Assembly (NCBI RefSeq): GCF_014204535.1
Contig: NZ_JACHLR010000004.1
Span: 1-64,000 of the forward strand
DNA: 64,000 nt
Origin: Novosphingobium chloroacetimidivorans
Lineage (GTDB): Bacteria; Pseudomonadota; Alphaproteobacteria; Sphingomonadales; Sphingomonadaceae
Direction of reading: 5' to 3'
Notes under the pieces: model-generated
Databases searched by the model: none
What the model was told of the DNA's origin: nothing
What the model saw: the letters and a program-made list of their open reading frames with translations, nothing else
Position numbers and translations under genes: made by a program
In this document: positions 10,570 through 19,352 of the stretch, one piece after another
Layout: every line of letters begins with the position of its first letter
Position numbering within the stretch: the stretch's first letter is position 1

Positions 10570-11331
10570 ACGCCCGGCCATCTTCTTGACGTTGGGAAGA
10601 TACGTCCGGCCGATCCGCAGCACCTGGCCATCCGCCGTCTCCACCGACCAGACGCCCAGGCCTTCGTGCCGCAAGCCGGTGATGCGGTCGCGCCGCAGGA
10701 TGCAGCTGCGGTGGATGCGTATGAACTGCTCGGGGTCGAGCCGCTCCTCCAGGCTGGTGATCGTCTGCAGCAGCAGGAAGTTCTGCCCGCCCCCGGCCTG
10801 GGCGCTGACGTGCAGCCGCACATAGTCGCGCTCGGCATCGATGCGCTCCACATAGGTGGCGCCGATGCGCACCAGCTCGGAGCGGTGCGGCACCCAGAAC
10901 TCGGTGAGCCACTGGCTCTCCTGCGCGGGCCGGTCCTTGACCTTGCCGCGGCGCGAGCCGACGCGCTGGATCGCGCGCTGCAGGCGGTCGGGCGAGACGG
11001 GCTTCAACACATAGTCGATCGCCTCGAGATCGAAGGCCTCGACCGCGAACTCGTCGTGAGCGGTGACGAAGATCACGGCCGGCGGATTGTCCTGCGTGCC
11101 CAGCTTGCGCGCCACCGTCAGCCCGTCGGTAAGCGGCATTGTCATGTCGAGCAGGACGAGGTCGGGGCTCAGCGCCTCGATCAGGCGCAGGCCGGCCTGC
11201 CCATCGCCCGCAGTGCCGACGACTTGCACGCCATCCAGCCGCGCGCAGATCACCTGCAGCCGCTCGACCGCCAGCGGCTCGTCGTCGACGATCAGGGTGC
11301 GCAGCGCCGGCGCGGGGGCCGGATCAGTCAT
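10570..11331 (-). CDS. LytTR-family response regulator
   Basis: Response regulator of about 250 aa. The receiver domain has DDE at residues 16-18, the phospho-acceptor Asp62 in LVLLDMTMP, Thr in VTAHD, and Lys in VLKPV. It is followed by a LytTR DNA-binding domain (FIRIHRSCILRRDRI, GRTYLPNVKKM). It is paired with the adjacent histidine kinase: its ATG lies inside the kinase's last codons, an 8-base overlap that implies translational coupling. The longer frame to 11604 is the kinase's shadow. Target genes unknown. Confidence 0.93.
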
Positions 11332-12688
11332 GCCGATGCTCCAGCGGCATGCGCACGACCGTGCGGAAGCCGCCTGCAGAGGGTTTTCCGAACTCCACCC
11401 GGGCATTCTCGCCAAAGCGGGCGCGCAGGCGATGACGCACGTTGGCCAGGCCGATTCCGCATCCCGGCGTGCCCGGTTGCGAGGTCCCCGGTCCGTCGTC
11501 GCTGACGGTGACGACCAGGTCGCTGCCTTCGGCCCGGGCGGCGATGGTAATGGTGACTTGTGCCTGCGTCGCGGCGACGGCGTACTTGACCGAGTTCTCG
11601 ACAAGCGGCTGCAGGATCATGCCGGGCACCATGGCGTCGGCGACATCGGCGTCAACAACAATTTCGGTTCTCAGCCGATCCGGAAAGCGTACGGCCTCGA
11701 TCGCGAGGTAAAGCTTCTGCAGTTCGATCTCGTCCGTCAGCGCCAGGTCGTTGGTCGGATCGCCGGACAGAGTGTGCCGATAGAACGTCGACAATGTCTG
11801 GATCATCTGTTCGGCGTCGTCATGCCGCCCGGTCATGACCAGCGCGGACAACGAGTTGAGCGTGTTGAACAGGAAGTGCGGATTGATCTGGTAGCGCAGC
11901 GATCGCAGCTCCGCCTGTTCGGCGGCGCGGCGGTACTCGCCCTCGCGCCGCTCGGCCGCGCGCGCCTCCTCGGCCTTGGCGAGCGCGAAGTAGAAGGCGG
12001 CCCAGGCGAGCACCAGGAAGTACCGGCCGAACGCGGTATCGGCGATCATGCCCCAGCGTTCGTGCTTCGCGTCGGCTCCCTCGCGCGTCTTGCCGGTGTT
12101 GATGGTGATCGTGCGCTTGCCCTCGTCACGCGTGACGATCGGGACGGCCGGCGGCACTGGCGTGGTCGTGGCGCCCGGTGCCGGAGGAGCAGGAGGCGCT
12201 GGGGGCGCAGGCGGCGGCAGGTCGACCAGGATGTTGCCGGCCGCGTCGCGCGAGACCTTCACGTTCCTCTGCGCATCCTCCTTGTCGATGATGATCTGGA
12301 TGTCGGAGAAGATCGCCTCGTTGATGAAGCTGAGCGCCAGGCTGACCGGCAGCGCGCCGATCACCACCACGGCCAGCCGCGTCCCGAACGACTTGCGGTC
12401 GAACAGCTGCAGCACCGGCCACAGGGCGGCCATGACCAGCATCGAGATGATGCAGATGGTCAGCCGGCGCGAGACGATCGGCCAGACGAAATCGAGGCCG
12501 AGGAAGATGCCGCGCAGGGTGGCTACCAGGAAATAGCAGGCCCAAAGCGCACCGAGCGAGGCCAGCACCAGACGTGCCGGCACCCGCGGCTGGGTGAGAT
12601 CGATCATCGTCAGACGTGATAGCCCGGTCGGCCTGCTGCTGGCCATGTCGCCGGTCGACGCGCGTCTGCGGTTGGTCGAGCCGGGCAC
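11324..12688 (-). CDS. LytS/YehU-type sensor histidine kinase
   Basis: Membrane histidine kinase of 454 aa. Three hydrophobic segments occupy about residues 38-125, then a loop with a Pro/Ala run (PPPAPPAPPAPPAP, about 158-172), a fourth membrane segment near 220-238, the His_kinase box YQINPHFLFNTLN with His at about 271, and a C-terminal ATPase domain (ILQPLVENSVKYA, DDGPG, GIGLANVRHRL). The frame is open to an ATG at 12727 inside a repeat, but the in-frame GTG at 12688 has GGGGAGGA seven bases before it and is clearly the better start. It is followed by its LytTR regulator. The signal is unknown. Confidence 0.92.
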   Translation of the reverse strand: MPGSTNRRRASTGDMASSRPTGLSRLTMIDLTQPRVPARLVLASLGALWACYFLVATLRGIFLGLDFVWPIVSRRLTICIISMLVMAALWPVLQLFDRKSFGTRLAVVVIGALPVSLALSFINEAIFSDIQIIIDKEDAQRNVKVSRDAAGNILVDLPPPAPPAPPAPPAPGATTTPVPPAVPIVTRDEGKRTITINTGKTREGADAKHERWGMIADTAFGRYFLVLAWAAFYFALAKAEEARAAERREGEYRRAAEQAELRSLRYQINPHFLFNTLNSLSALVMTGRHDDAEQMIQTLSTFYRHTLSGDPTNDLALTDEIELQKLYLAIEAVRFPDRLRTEIVVDADVADAMVPGMILQPLVENSVKYAVAATQAQVTITIAARAEGSDLVVTVSDDGPGTSQPGTPGCGIGLANVRHRLRARFGENARVEFGKPSAGGFRTVVRMPLEHRHD

Positions 12689-12721
12689 GTAACTATCCTC
12701 CCCGACGCTCCGCCCTACCTT

Positions 12722-12811
12722 CGTCATTCCCGCGAAAGCGGGAATCCATCTCCAGGTGGTTCGGTTTACGCCATATCAGGAGATGGATCCCCGCCTGCGC
12801 GGGGATGACGA
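12722..12811. repeat. 90-bp palindromic repeat, family B copy 2
   Basis: It starts CGTCATTCCCGCGAAAGCGG and ends with the inverted CGGGGATGACGA; each end is a hairpin and the whole is an inverted repeat. It lies between the fumarase stop and the sensor-kinase start. An ATG for the kinase frame falls within it by chance. Confidence 0.9.
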
Positions 12812-12829
12812 GGGTTCTTGGGCGATGCC

Positions 12830-14350
12830 TCAAACCGTCTCCGCCTCGCGCGCGATGCGCTCCTTCCACACGAGCGGTGCAAGCTGGTGGACGTTGTTGC
12901 CCTGCGAATCGACCGCCACCGTCACCGGCATGTCGGTGACCGTAAACTCGTAAATCGCCTCCATGCCCAGGTCCTCGAACCCGACCACGCGCGCCTCGCG
13001 GATCGCGCGAGCGACCAGGTAGGCCGCACCGCCGACCGCCATGAGGTAGGCGACTTTGTGCTTGGCGATGACTTGGGTCGCGCCCTGCCCGCGCTCGGCC
13101 TTGCCGATCATCGCCAGCAGCCCGAGGTCGAGCATCATGTCGGTGAACTTGTCCATGCGCGTCGCGGTCGTCGGGCCGGCGGGGCCGACCACTTCGCCGA
13201 CCACCGGATCGACCGGGCCGACGTAGTAGATCGCACGGCCGCGGAAATCGACCGGCAGCTCCTCGCCCTTCGCCAGCATGTCCTGGATGCGCTTGTGCGC
13301 CGCGTCGCGGCCGGTCAGCATGGTGCCGTTCAGCAGCAAGCGATCGCCGTGCTTCCAACTCTGCACTTCCTCGTGCGTCAGCGTGTCGAGATCGACGCGC
13401 TTGGCTTCCTTGTCGGGAGCCCAGGTGACGTCGGGCCACTCGTCTAGCTTGGGCGTCTCCAGGAAGCTCGGACCCGAGCCGTCGAGCGTGAAGTGCGCGT
13501 GTCGCGTCGCCGAACAGTTGGGGATCATCGCCACCGGCTTGCCAGCGGCGTGGCACGGCCACTCCTTGATCTTCACGTCGAGCACGGTGGTGAGGCCGCC
13601 CAGACCCTGCGCGCCGATGCCCAGCGCGTTGACCTTCTCGAAGATCTCCAGTCGCAGCGCCTCGGTGTCGGTCTTGGGCCCGCGTTCCTTGATCTCGTGG
13701 ATGTCGATCTCTTCCATGAGCGACTCCTTGGCCAGCAGCACCGCCTTTTCCGCAGTGCCGCCGATGCCGATGCCGATCTGGCCGGGCGGGCACCAGCCGG
13801 CGCCCATCTGCGGGATCATCTCCAGCACCCAGTCGACGATCGAATCGCTGGGGTTCATCATCTTGAACTTGGACTTGTTCTCGCTGCCGCCGCCCTTGGC
13901 CGCGACGTCGACGTGGACCTTGTCACCCGGCACGAACTCGACGTTCAGCACGCAAGGGGTGTTGTCCTTGGTGTTGCGGCGGGTGAAGGCCGGGTCGGCC
14001 ACGATCGAGGCGCGCAGCTTGTTCTCGGGGTGATTGTAGGCCCGGCGCACACCCTCGTCGACGACCTCCTGGAGCGACTTGTCGCTCTCCAGCCGGCAGT
14101 TCTGGCCCCACTTCAGGAACACGTTGACGATGCCGGTGTCCTGGCAGATCGGCCGGTGGCCCTGCGCGCACATCTTGGAGTTCGCCAGCACCTGCGCCAT
14201 CGCGTCCTTGGCGGCGGGGTTCTCCTCGCGCTCATAGGCGGCGGCGAGCGCGCGGATGTAGTCCATCGGGTGGAAGTAGCTGATGTACTGGAGCGCGTCG
14301 GCCACGCTCTCGATTAGGTCCTGTTCGCGGATGGTGACCATTTCGGCCAT
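12830..14350 (-). CDS. fumA: Fumarate hydratase, class I (iron-sulfur)
   Basis: Oxygen-sensitive [4Fe-4S] fumarase of the TCA cycle, converting fumarate to malate in the cytoplasm. The 506-aa protein has the N-terminal fumarase domain with ICQDTG, the Cys-containing GWCPPGQIGIGIGG and PNCSATRH (cluster-ligand region), and the C-terminal domain with GRAIYYVGPVDP, GPTTATRMD and GKAERG. The frame is open to 14437, but the ATG at 14350 preceded by CAGGAG is the sensible start. It lies downstream of a divergent promoter region shared with the pcm-like gene. Confidence 0.95.
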   Translation of the reverse strand: MAEMVTIREQDLIESVADALQYISYFHPMDYIRALAAAYEREENPAAKDAMAQVLANSKMCAQGHRPICQDTGIVNVFLKWGQNCRLESDKSLQEVVDEGVRRAYNHPENKLRASIVADPAFTRRNTKDNTPCVLNVEFVPGDKVHVDVAAKGGGSENKSKFKMMNPSDSIVDWVLEMIPQMGAGWCPPGQIGIGIGGTAEKAVLLAKESLMEEIDIHEIKERGPKTDTEALRLEIFEKVNALGIGAQGLGGLTTVLDVKIKEWPCHAAGKPVAMIPNCSATRHAHFTLDGSGPSFLETPKLDEWPDVTWAPDKEAKRVDLDTLTHEEVQSWKHGDRLLLNGTMLTGRDAAHKRIQDMLAKGEELPVDFRGRAIYYVGPVDPVVGEVVGPAGPTTATRMDKFTDMMLDLGLLAMIGKAERGQGATQVIAKHKVAYLMAVGGAAYLVARAIREARVVGFEDLGMEAIYEFTVTDMPVTVAVDSQGNNVHQLAPLVWKERIAREAETV

Positions 14351-14501
14351 GATCGTTGCACTCCTGATACGCTCTTGCGCGATTCCATAGGCGTGCGACG
14401 GGCGTTCCGTCAAAGCGCTTGGCCACGCGTGGACCATGACTTAGAAGGCGCCGCATGCATGCCCGCGGCCAACCGCGGACGGTGAGGGAACTTTGAAGCC
14501 A

Positions 14502-15107
14502 ATGACGGTTACCCCAATGACGGTTACCGAGGAACGGTCGAGCGAAGCGGCGCGCCGGGCCATGATCGACAGCCAGCTGCGCACCAGCGGCATCAACGAG
14601 CCATGGATCCTGGACCCGATGGGATCGCTCCCGCGCGAGGACTTCGTGCCCGCCACCATGCGCGAAGCCGCCTACATCGATCGCGCGATTCCGCTGGGCG
14701 ACGGCCGCATGCTGGCAGCCCCGCTGTTCCATGGCCGCCTGCTGGCGGAAGGCCGTCCGACCAAGAGCGATAAGGCGTTGCTGGTCGGCGACGCGCAGGG
14801 CTACTTCGCCGCATTGCTGCGCCCGCTGGTCGGCTCGCTCGACGTGATCGCGCCGGCCGAGGCGAACGAAAGCGGCACGGGCGATTACACGCTGCTGGCG
14901 ATCGACGGCGCGGTCGAGGTCGTGCCCGAGCGGCTGGCCGATCGCCTGGCGGACGATGGCCGCGTCGTAACCGGTCAGGTCCTGCGCGGCGTCACCCGCA
15001 TCGCCACCGGGCGCAAGTCGGCCGGTACGATCACGCTGCTTCCCCTGGCGGAGATCGGCATCCCGATCCTGCCGGAGTTCGCCGCGCCCAAACGCTGGAC
15101 GTTCTGA
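14502..15107 (+). CDS. Protein-L-isoaspartate O-methyltransferase-like protein
   Basis: 201 aa resembling the isoaspartate repair methyltransferase (ARRAMIDSQLRTSGINEPWILDPMGSLPREDFVP at the start, an LPLAEIGIPILP-like end). The SAM-binding glycine motif is weak (ALLVGDAQGYFAALL instead of VLEIGTGSGY), so catalytic activity is doubtful. GTGAGGGAA before the ATG at 14502 supports this start. A perfect 15-base tandem duplication covers the first codons and adds MTVTP. It is followed at 2 bases by tolC, a common sphingomonad arrangement. Confidence 0.75.
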   Translation: MTVTPMTVTEERSSEAARRAMIDSQLRTSGINEPWILDPMGSLPREDFVPATMREAAYIDRAIPLGDGRMLAAPLFHGRLLAEGRPTKSDKALLVGDAQGYFAALLRPLVGSLDVIAPAEANESGTGDYTLLAIDGAVEVVPERLADRLADDGRVVTGQVLRGVTRIATGRKSAGTITLLPLAEIGIPILPEFAAPKRWTF

Positions 15108-15109
15108 CG

Positions 15110-16678
15110 GTGGCCCGGTTCGCAAGGCGCACCGGGCTCCGGACGGGGGTGGGACTTCTGGCACTGGCACTCGCGGGGGCGAGCGTCGATGCGGCACAAG
15201 CCGATACTCTGACCGAGGCACTGGTCCAGGCTTATCAAAGCAACCCGACGCTCGAATCCTCGCGCGCGCAGCAGCGGGCGAACGACGAGAACGTGCCGAT
15301 CGCCAAGGCGGCCGGGCGGCCCAATGCCGATGTGACGGGCACTTACACCGAATTCGTGCAGCGCCCGGTCAACGCGTTCACCGCGCCTGTCAGGGTTGTG
15401 CAGGCGCAGGCGCAGCTGGGCGTACCGATCTATTCCGGCGGCGCCGTGAAGAACCAGATCAAGGCGGCGAAGCTTCGCGTCACCGCCGGGCAGGCCGACT
15501 TGCGCGGAACCGAATCGTCGCTCTTCAACGATGTCGTCGCCGCCTACATGGACGTGATCCAGAACCAGGCGATCGTCGGCCTGAACCGCAGCAACGTCGC
15601 GGCGCTGGGCACCAATCTGCAGGCGACCAGCGATCGTTTCCAGATCGGCGACCTGACCCGCACCGACGTGGCGCAGAGCGAATCGCGGCTGGCCTTGGCG
15701 CGTGGCGACTTGCGGACGTCCGAAGCCAATCTCGCCAACGCACGCGAGCGCTACATACAGCTCGTCGGCAAGCCGCCCGTCGATCTCCAGCCGCCGCCAC
15801 CGCTGCCCAACTTGCCCGCCAGCGCGGAGGATGCGGTCGCTTACGCGCTCGACAACAATCCCGACCTTGTCGGCGCGCGCGAACGCGTGAAGGCGGCCGA
15901 GCGCGACATCGACGTTGCCGGCGCCAGCCGTCTCCCGACCGTCAGCCTGTTCGGCACCGGGACTTACAGCAACTACCTGGACACCCTGGCAAGCGGCGTC
16001 GCCGGCGTCTCGCAGACCGATCGTCAGGCTCAAGTCGGTGCGCAGCTCTCGATCCCCGTCTTCCAGGGCGGACGACCCGCGGCCCAGCGCCGCCAGGCGC
16101 AAGCCAACGCCTCCGCTACGATGGAAACCGAGATCGCCACCGAGCGCGGCGTGATCGCGCAAGTGCGCTCGGCGTGGCAATCGTACATCGCCGCCAACGA
16201 ACTGATCGCGCTGAACCAGACCGCAGTCGATGCGGCCGCGCTCAGCCTCGAAGGCGTCCAGGCCGAGAACAGCGTCGGCAACCGCACCATCCTCGACATC
16301 CTCGATGCCGAGCAGGAGCGGCTGCGGGCGCAAGTCCAGCTCGTGATCGCCCGCCGCAACGCCTATGTCGCCGGGTTCAGCCTGCTGGCGGCGATGGGGC
16401 GGGCCGAAGCGCGTGACCTCAACCTGGAAGGCGGCACGCTCTACGACCCGCAAGTCAACTACGACCGGGTGAAAGGCAAGTTCTTCGACTTCGACGACGA
16501 TCCGGCACCGAACCCCAAATCGACGCGCACCGTTGACACGCCGGTGCAAGGTGCGGACATTCCGCAGGCGGACGTACCGGAACCCGCGATCCAGCCGGGC
16601 GATGCCGGGACCGGGGTCACGGCCTCGCCGACAGGGGCAGCACGACCGGCAGGGGCAATTGGGGCGACAAGGCCATGA
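15110..16678 (+). CDS. tolC: TolC-family outer membrane efflux protein
   Basis: Outer-membrane channel of type I secretion and RND efflux systems (522 aa). A signal peptide (TGVGLLALALAGASVDAAQA) precedes two duplicated OEP domains with long coiled-coil segments: TLTEALVQAYQSNPTLESSRA and AVAYALDNNPDLVGARERVKAAERD begin each half. The tail after about residue 455 is Pro/Asp/Ala-rich. The GTG at 15110 lies two bases after the pcm-like stop. The gene's last codons overlap the popZ-like start (ATGA). Confidence 0.94.
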   Translation: MARFARRTGLRTGVGLLALALAGASVDAAQADTLTEALVQAYQSNPTLESSRAQQRANDENVPIAKAAGRPNADVTGTYTEFVQRPVNAFTAPVRVVQAQAQLGVPIYSGGAVKNQIKAAKLRVTAGQADLRGTESSLFNDVVAAYMDVIQNQAIVGLNRSNVAALGTNLQATSDRFQIGDLTRTDVAQSESRLALARGDLRTSEANLANARERYIQLVGKPPVDLQPPPPLPNLPASAEDAVAYALDNNPDLVGARERVKAAERDIDVAGASRLPTVSLFGTGTYSNYLDTLASGVAGVSQTDRQAQVGAQLSIPVFQGGRPAAQRRQAQANASATMETEIATERGVIAQVRSAWQSYIAANELIALNQTAVDAAALSLEGVQAENSVGNRTILDILDAEQERLRAQVQLVIARRNAYVAGFSLLAAMGRAEARDLNLEGGTLYDPQVNYDRVKGKFFDFDDDPAPNPKSTRTVDTPVQGADIPQADVPEPAIQPGDAGTGVTASPTGAARPAGAIGATRP

Positions 16679-17172
16679 AGCAGAACGGTGAACCCAGCGT
16701 CGAGGAGATCCTGGCCTCGATCAAGCAAGTGATCGCACGCGACACCCGCGTCGGCACGGCATACGAAGCCGTGCGCCGCGAGCCGGTGACAAGCGCTCCT
16801 GCGGAATCCCACGCCCAAGCCCACGTTCAGGCCCACGCCCAGGCCCACCCCGGACCCGATCCGGCCGACGACGTGCTCGAACTTGCCGAGAGCGATTCGG
16901 TGGCGATCGACCATGCCGGGCCGGACGAGATCTCGCCGCTGCTGACGGAGGGCACCCGCGCCGCGATGCGCGACTCGCTGGCGGCTCTGGCGGCGATCTC
17001 GGGACCGGGCGCCGCGCCGCAGATCGTCCGTTCGGGCGAGACCTCGCTGGAGGGCCTGGTGCGCGAAATGCTGCGCCCGGCCCTTTCCGAGTGGCTCGAC
17101 AAGCACCTGCCCTCTCTGGTGGAGCGGCTGGTCGCGGCGGAGATCGCGCGGATCGTCGGCAAGAAGCTCTGA
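16675..17172 (+). CDS. PopZ-like polar organising protein (DUF2497)
   Basis: 165 aa with the two conserved ends of the PopZ/DUF2497 family: N-terminal PSVEEILASIKQVIARD and C-terminal MLRPALSEWLDKHLPSLVERLVAAEIARIV, joined by a low-complexity linker with a QAH-type repeat (HAQAHVQAHAQAHPG). In Caulobacter, PopZ forms a pole-localised matrix that captures ParB-parS complexes at the origin; the family is known to lie downstream of tolC. Here it overlaps tolC by 4 bases. Function by family; polar localisation is inference. Confidence 0.8.
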   Translation: MKQNGEPSVEEILASIKQVIARDTRVGTAYEAVRREPVTSAPAESHAQAHVQAHAQAHPGPDPADDVLELAESDSVAIDHAGPDEISPLLTEGTRAAMRDSLAALAAISGPGAAPQIVRSGETSLEGLVREMLRPALSEWLDKHLPSLVERLVAAEIARIVGKKL

Positions 17173-17211
17173 CGCTGGACGTAGGGAGCGCCGCTTCCTA
17201 CTTGCGTGGCA

Positions 17212-17646
17212 ATGGCCAAACCCGATCCCGCGCTGCTCGACCCGGCACGCTATCCCTTCACCTGCCGCATCGAGCCGCGCTTCGGTGACCTCGACGTCAA
17301 CCTGCACATCAACAACGTCGCCATGGCCTCGATGCTGGAGGAATCGCACGTGCGCCTCCACCGTGCCAGCGGCTACCGGCAGGCGCTGCCGGCTGGGGTG
17401 ACCACCATGGTGGCAAGCGTGACGATCGAGTACCTGGGCGAAGGCGCCTACCCTGATCCGGTCGACTTCCACCTCGCCGTTTCCCACGTGGGACGCACCA
17501 GCCACGAAGTCGTGAAGCTGGTCATGCAGAACGGCCGCGTCATCGCCTTCTCACGCACGGTGATGGTGACCGTCGGTCCCGACGGCCCGGTCGCGATCCC
17601 ACCGTCCTTTACCAAGCAGGTCGACCGATGGATGCTGCGCGCATGA
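17212..17646 (+). CDS. Acyl-CoA thioesterase, 4HBT hot-dog family
   Basis: 144-aa hot-dog protein with [24 protein letters not shown], matching the 4-hydroxybenzoyl-CoA thioesterase pattern in which the first Asp is catalytic. It likely hydrolyses medium or aromatic acyl-CoA esters; the substrate is unknown. A GTG six bases upstream is an alternative start. Its TGA overlaps the next gene's ATG (ATGA), so the two are coupled. Confidence 0.82.
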   Translation: MAKPDPALLDPARYPFTCRIEPRFGDLDVNLHINNVAMASMLEESHVRLHRASGYRQALPAGVTTMVASVTIEYLGEGAYPDPVDFHLAVSHVGRTSHEVVKLVMQNGRVIAFSRTVMVTVGPDGPVAIPPSFTKQVDRWMLRA

Positions 17647-18047
17647 CCGCGACTCGCCGAGAGATCGATCAGGCCCGCCACGCCTTCGCCAAGGCAGGCG
17701 GCACCGGCATCCACAACCACATCTTCCTTTGCGCCGAGCCGCAGAAGGGTGAGTGCTGCCGGCCCGAAGTCGGCGCGGCCGCGTGGAAGTACCTCAAGAA
17801 GCGGCTGAAGCAGCTGGGCCTGGACGGGCGCGGCGGCGTCGCGCGGACCAAGGCGGACTGCCTGCGCATCTGCGTCGCCGGACCGATCGCGGTCGTCTGG
17901 CCCGATGGCGTCTGGTATCACTCGTGCACCGACGAGGTGCTGGAACGCGTGATCCAGCAGCATCTGATCGGCGGGGTTCCGGTGGAGGAGTTTCGCTTGC
18001 GTCCCGCTCAGGACCCTCAGATCGAAAGTCTGTCGATCGAGGACTGA
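17643..18047 (+). CDS. Thioredoxin-like [2Fe-2S] ferredoxin
   Basis: 134-aa protein with four Cys arranged as in thioredoxin-fold 2Fe-2S ferredoxins: [13 protein letters not shown] in the first half and [13 protein letters not shown] after it. [11 protein letters not shown] and [11 protein letters not shown] complete the family pattern. Probably an electron carrier in the cytoplasm; the partner is unknown. It overlaps the thioesterase by 4 bases, and its stop is only 12 bases from the convergent small membrane protein. Confidence 0.85.
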   Translation: MTATRREIDQARHAFAKAGGTGIHNHIFLCAEPQKGECCRPEVGAAAWKYLKKRLKQLGLDGRGGVARTKADCLRICVAGPIAVVWPDGVWYHSCTDEVLERVIQQHLIGGVPVEEFRLRPAQDPQIESLSIED

Positions 18048-18059
18048 TGCGGGCCCACG

Positions 18060-18353
18060 TCAGCGGTTTCGCTCTTCCTCGAGCTTGTCGGCGATCGCAT
18101 CGTCGTGCCCGGTGCCGCTCGACAGGAACAGCAGCCCCATCAGCGCGGACGTCAGCAGCATGGTGAAACCGATGCCCAAGGCCGCGGCGATGTACATGTG
18201 GATCGAGACCATGCCGTTGCTCTTGTAGAGCACCCAGAGCGAGCCAACGACCAGCGTCACCGTGACCAGCATCATCCAGCGCATGATCTGGCGGTAGCGC
18301 GCCCAGGCGTGCGCTGCCTTTTCGGGATCGTCGAGGGGGGAACGGGGAATCAT
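18060..18353 (-). CDS. Small membrane protein, unknown function
   Basis: 97 aa with two strong hydrophobic segments (WMMLVTVTLVVGSLWVLY and MYIAAALGIGFTMLLTSALMGLLFL) between a charged, Asp/Lys/Arg-rich N-terminal stretch and an acidic C-terminal tail. I recognise no characterised family. Convergent with the ferredoxin gene; no terminator is seen in the 12-base gap. Confidence 0.72.
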   Translation of the reverse strand: MIPRSPLDDPEKAAHAWARYRQIMRWMMLVTVTLVVGSLWVLYKSNGMVSIHMYIAAALGIGFTMLLTSALMGLLFLSSGTGHDDAIADKLEEERNR

Positions 18354-18465
18354 CCAGGCCTATGTGCGACCCCCGAAGCCCGCCTGCAAGGGCCTGGCGA
18401 CGGGACGAGCACCGCAAGGTCTCAGGTGGTTTGGCGGCAGGCCGTGGCTGTGGTACTCTCACCGT

Positions 18466-18498
18466 CACAACAAGATATAGGCCACAACAAGATACAGG
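18466..18498 (+). repeat. 16-base tandem repeat overlapping the CBS-gene ribosome-binding site
   Basis: CACAACAAGATATAGG at 18466-18481 is followed after one base by CACAACAAGATACAGG at 18483-18498, a single mismatch. The second copy runs into the CAGGAG ribosome-binding site of the CBS gene. It may be a slippage duplication or a regulator's direct-repeat operator. Confidence 0.7.
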
Positions 18499-18508
18499 AG
18501 AGCACGCC

Positions 18509-18937
18509 ATGACGGTCGGTCGTCTTATCCAGGGCCGCGATGCGGCCGTCTTGACCTGCAGCACCGACACTCCGGTCAGCGAGGCCGTGGCCATGCTTGC
18601 CGAGCGGCGCATCGGCGCCATGCCGGTGACCGAAGGCGAACGGCTCGCCGGCATGTTTTCCGAGCGCGACGTGATATACGGCCTGCACCAGCATGGCCCG
18701 CAGGTACTCGCCAAGACCGTCGGCGAAGTCATGACCGCGCCGGCCGTCACCGTCGACCCCGATACCACGGTGCTCCAGGCCCTTTCGCTGATGACGCGCC
18801 GTCGCATCCGCCACTTGCCCGTGCTGTCCGACGGCGAGATGATCGGTTTCGTTTCGATCGGCGACCTGGTGAAGCATCGCATCGATCAGATCCAGTCCGA
18901 GGCCGAGGCAATGCGGACCTACATCCAGATGGCGTGA
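18509..18937 (+). CDS. CBS-domain pair protein
   Basis: 142 aa that consist almost wholly of two CBS motifs (about residues 5-60 and 72-128: SEAVAMLAERRIGAMPVTEGERLAGMFSERDV; LQALSLMTRRRIRHLPVLSDGEMIGFVSIGDLVK). Stand-alone CBS pairs usually bind adenosine nucleotides and sense energy state; the partner is unknown. CAGGAG at 18495-18500 sits eight bases before the ATG. Downstream by about 60 bases lies erpA. Confidence 0.9.
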   Translation: MTVGRLIQGRDAAVLTCSTDTPVSEAVAMLAERRIGAMPVTEGERLAGMFSERDVIYGLHQHGPQVLAKTVGEVMTAPAVTVDPDTTVLQALSLMTRRRIRHLPVLSDGEMIGFVSIGDLVKHRIDQIQSEAEAMRTYIQMA

Positions 18938-18999
18938 GCCTGACGGAAGGTTGCGGGCCGGCGCTTGCCGCTGCACCGGCTGAGGCCTACATCAAGGCC

Positions 19000-19344
19000 A
19001 TGACCACCGATCTCCAGACCGCGCCCGTGACTCTCAGCCCCTCCGCCGCGGCGCGTGTCGCGGCGATCGCCGCCAAGCAAGGCAAGGCGGCGATCCTGCG
19101 CCTGTCGGTCGAAGGCGGCGGCTGCTCGGGGTTCCAGTACAAGTTCGGCCTGGCGGAGGCGGTGGACGGCGCGGACACGGTGAGCGAGACGGACGGCGTG
19201 CAGTTGGTCGTCGATGACGTCAGCCTCGATCTGGTCGCCGGCTGCGTCGTCGATTACGTCGAGTCGCTCGGCGGCGCCGCGTTCCGGGTGGAGAACCCGC
19301 AGGCTGTCGCCGGCTGCGGTTGCGGCTCCAGCTTCGCGATCTGA
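19000..19344 (+). CDS. erpA: Iron-sulfur cluster insertion protein (A-type carrier)
   Basis: 114-aa HesB/IscA-family protein that delivers Fe-S clusters to apoproteins. The three conserved Cys are present in GGGCSGFQY and the C-terminal GCGCGSSF. The C-terminal ending after SSFAI is typical of ErpA. It starts at the ATG at 19000; a longer frame upstream lacks similarity. Nine bases separate it from xthA, so the two likely form an operon. Confidence 0.9.
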   Translation: MTTDLQTAPVTLSPSAAARVAAIAAKQGKAAILRLSVEGGGCSGFQYKFGLAEAVDGADTVSETDGVQLVVDDVSLDLVAGCVVDYVESLGGAAFRVENPQAVAGCGCGSSFAI

Positions 19345-19352
19345 GCGCCCGC

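Noticed and set aside
12689..12727. ATG start of the sensor kinase at 12727
   Set aside because: The codon lies in repeat B2, and the GTG at 12688 has a strong ribosome-binding site.
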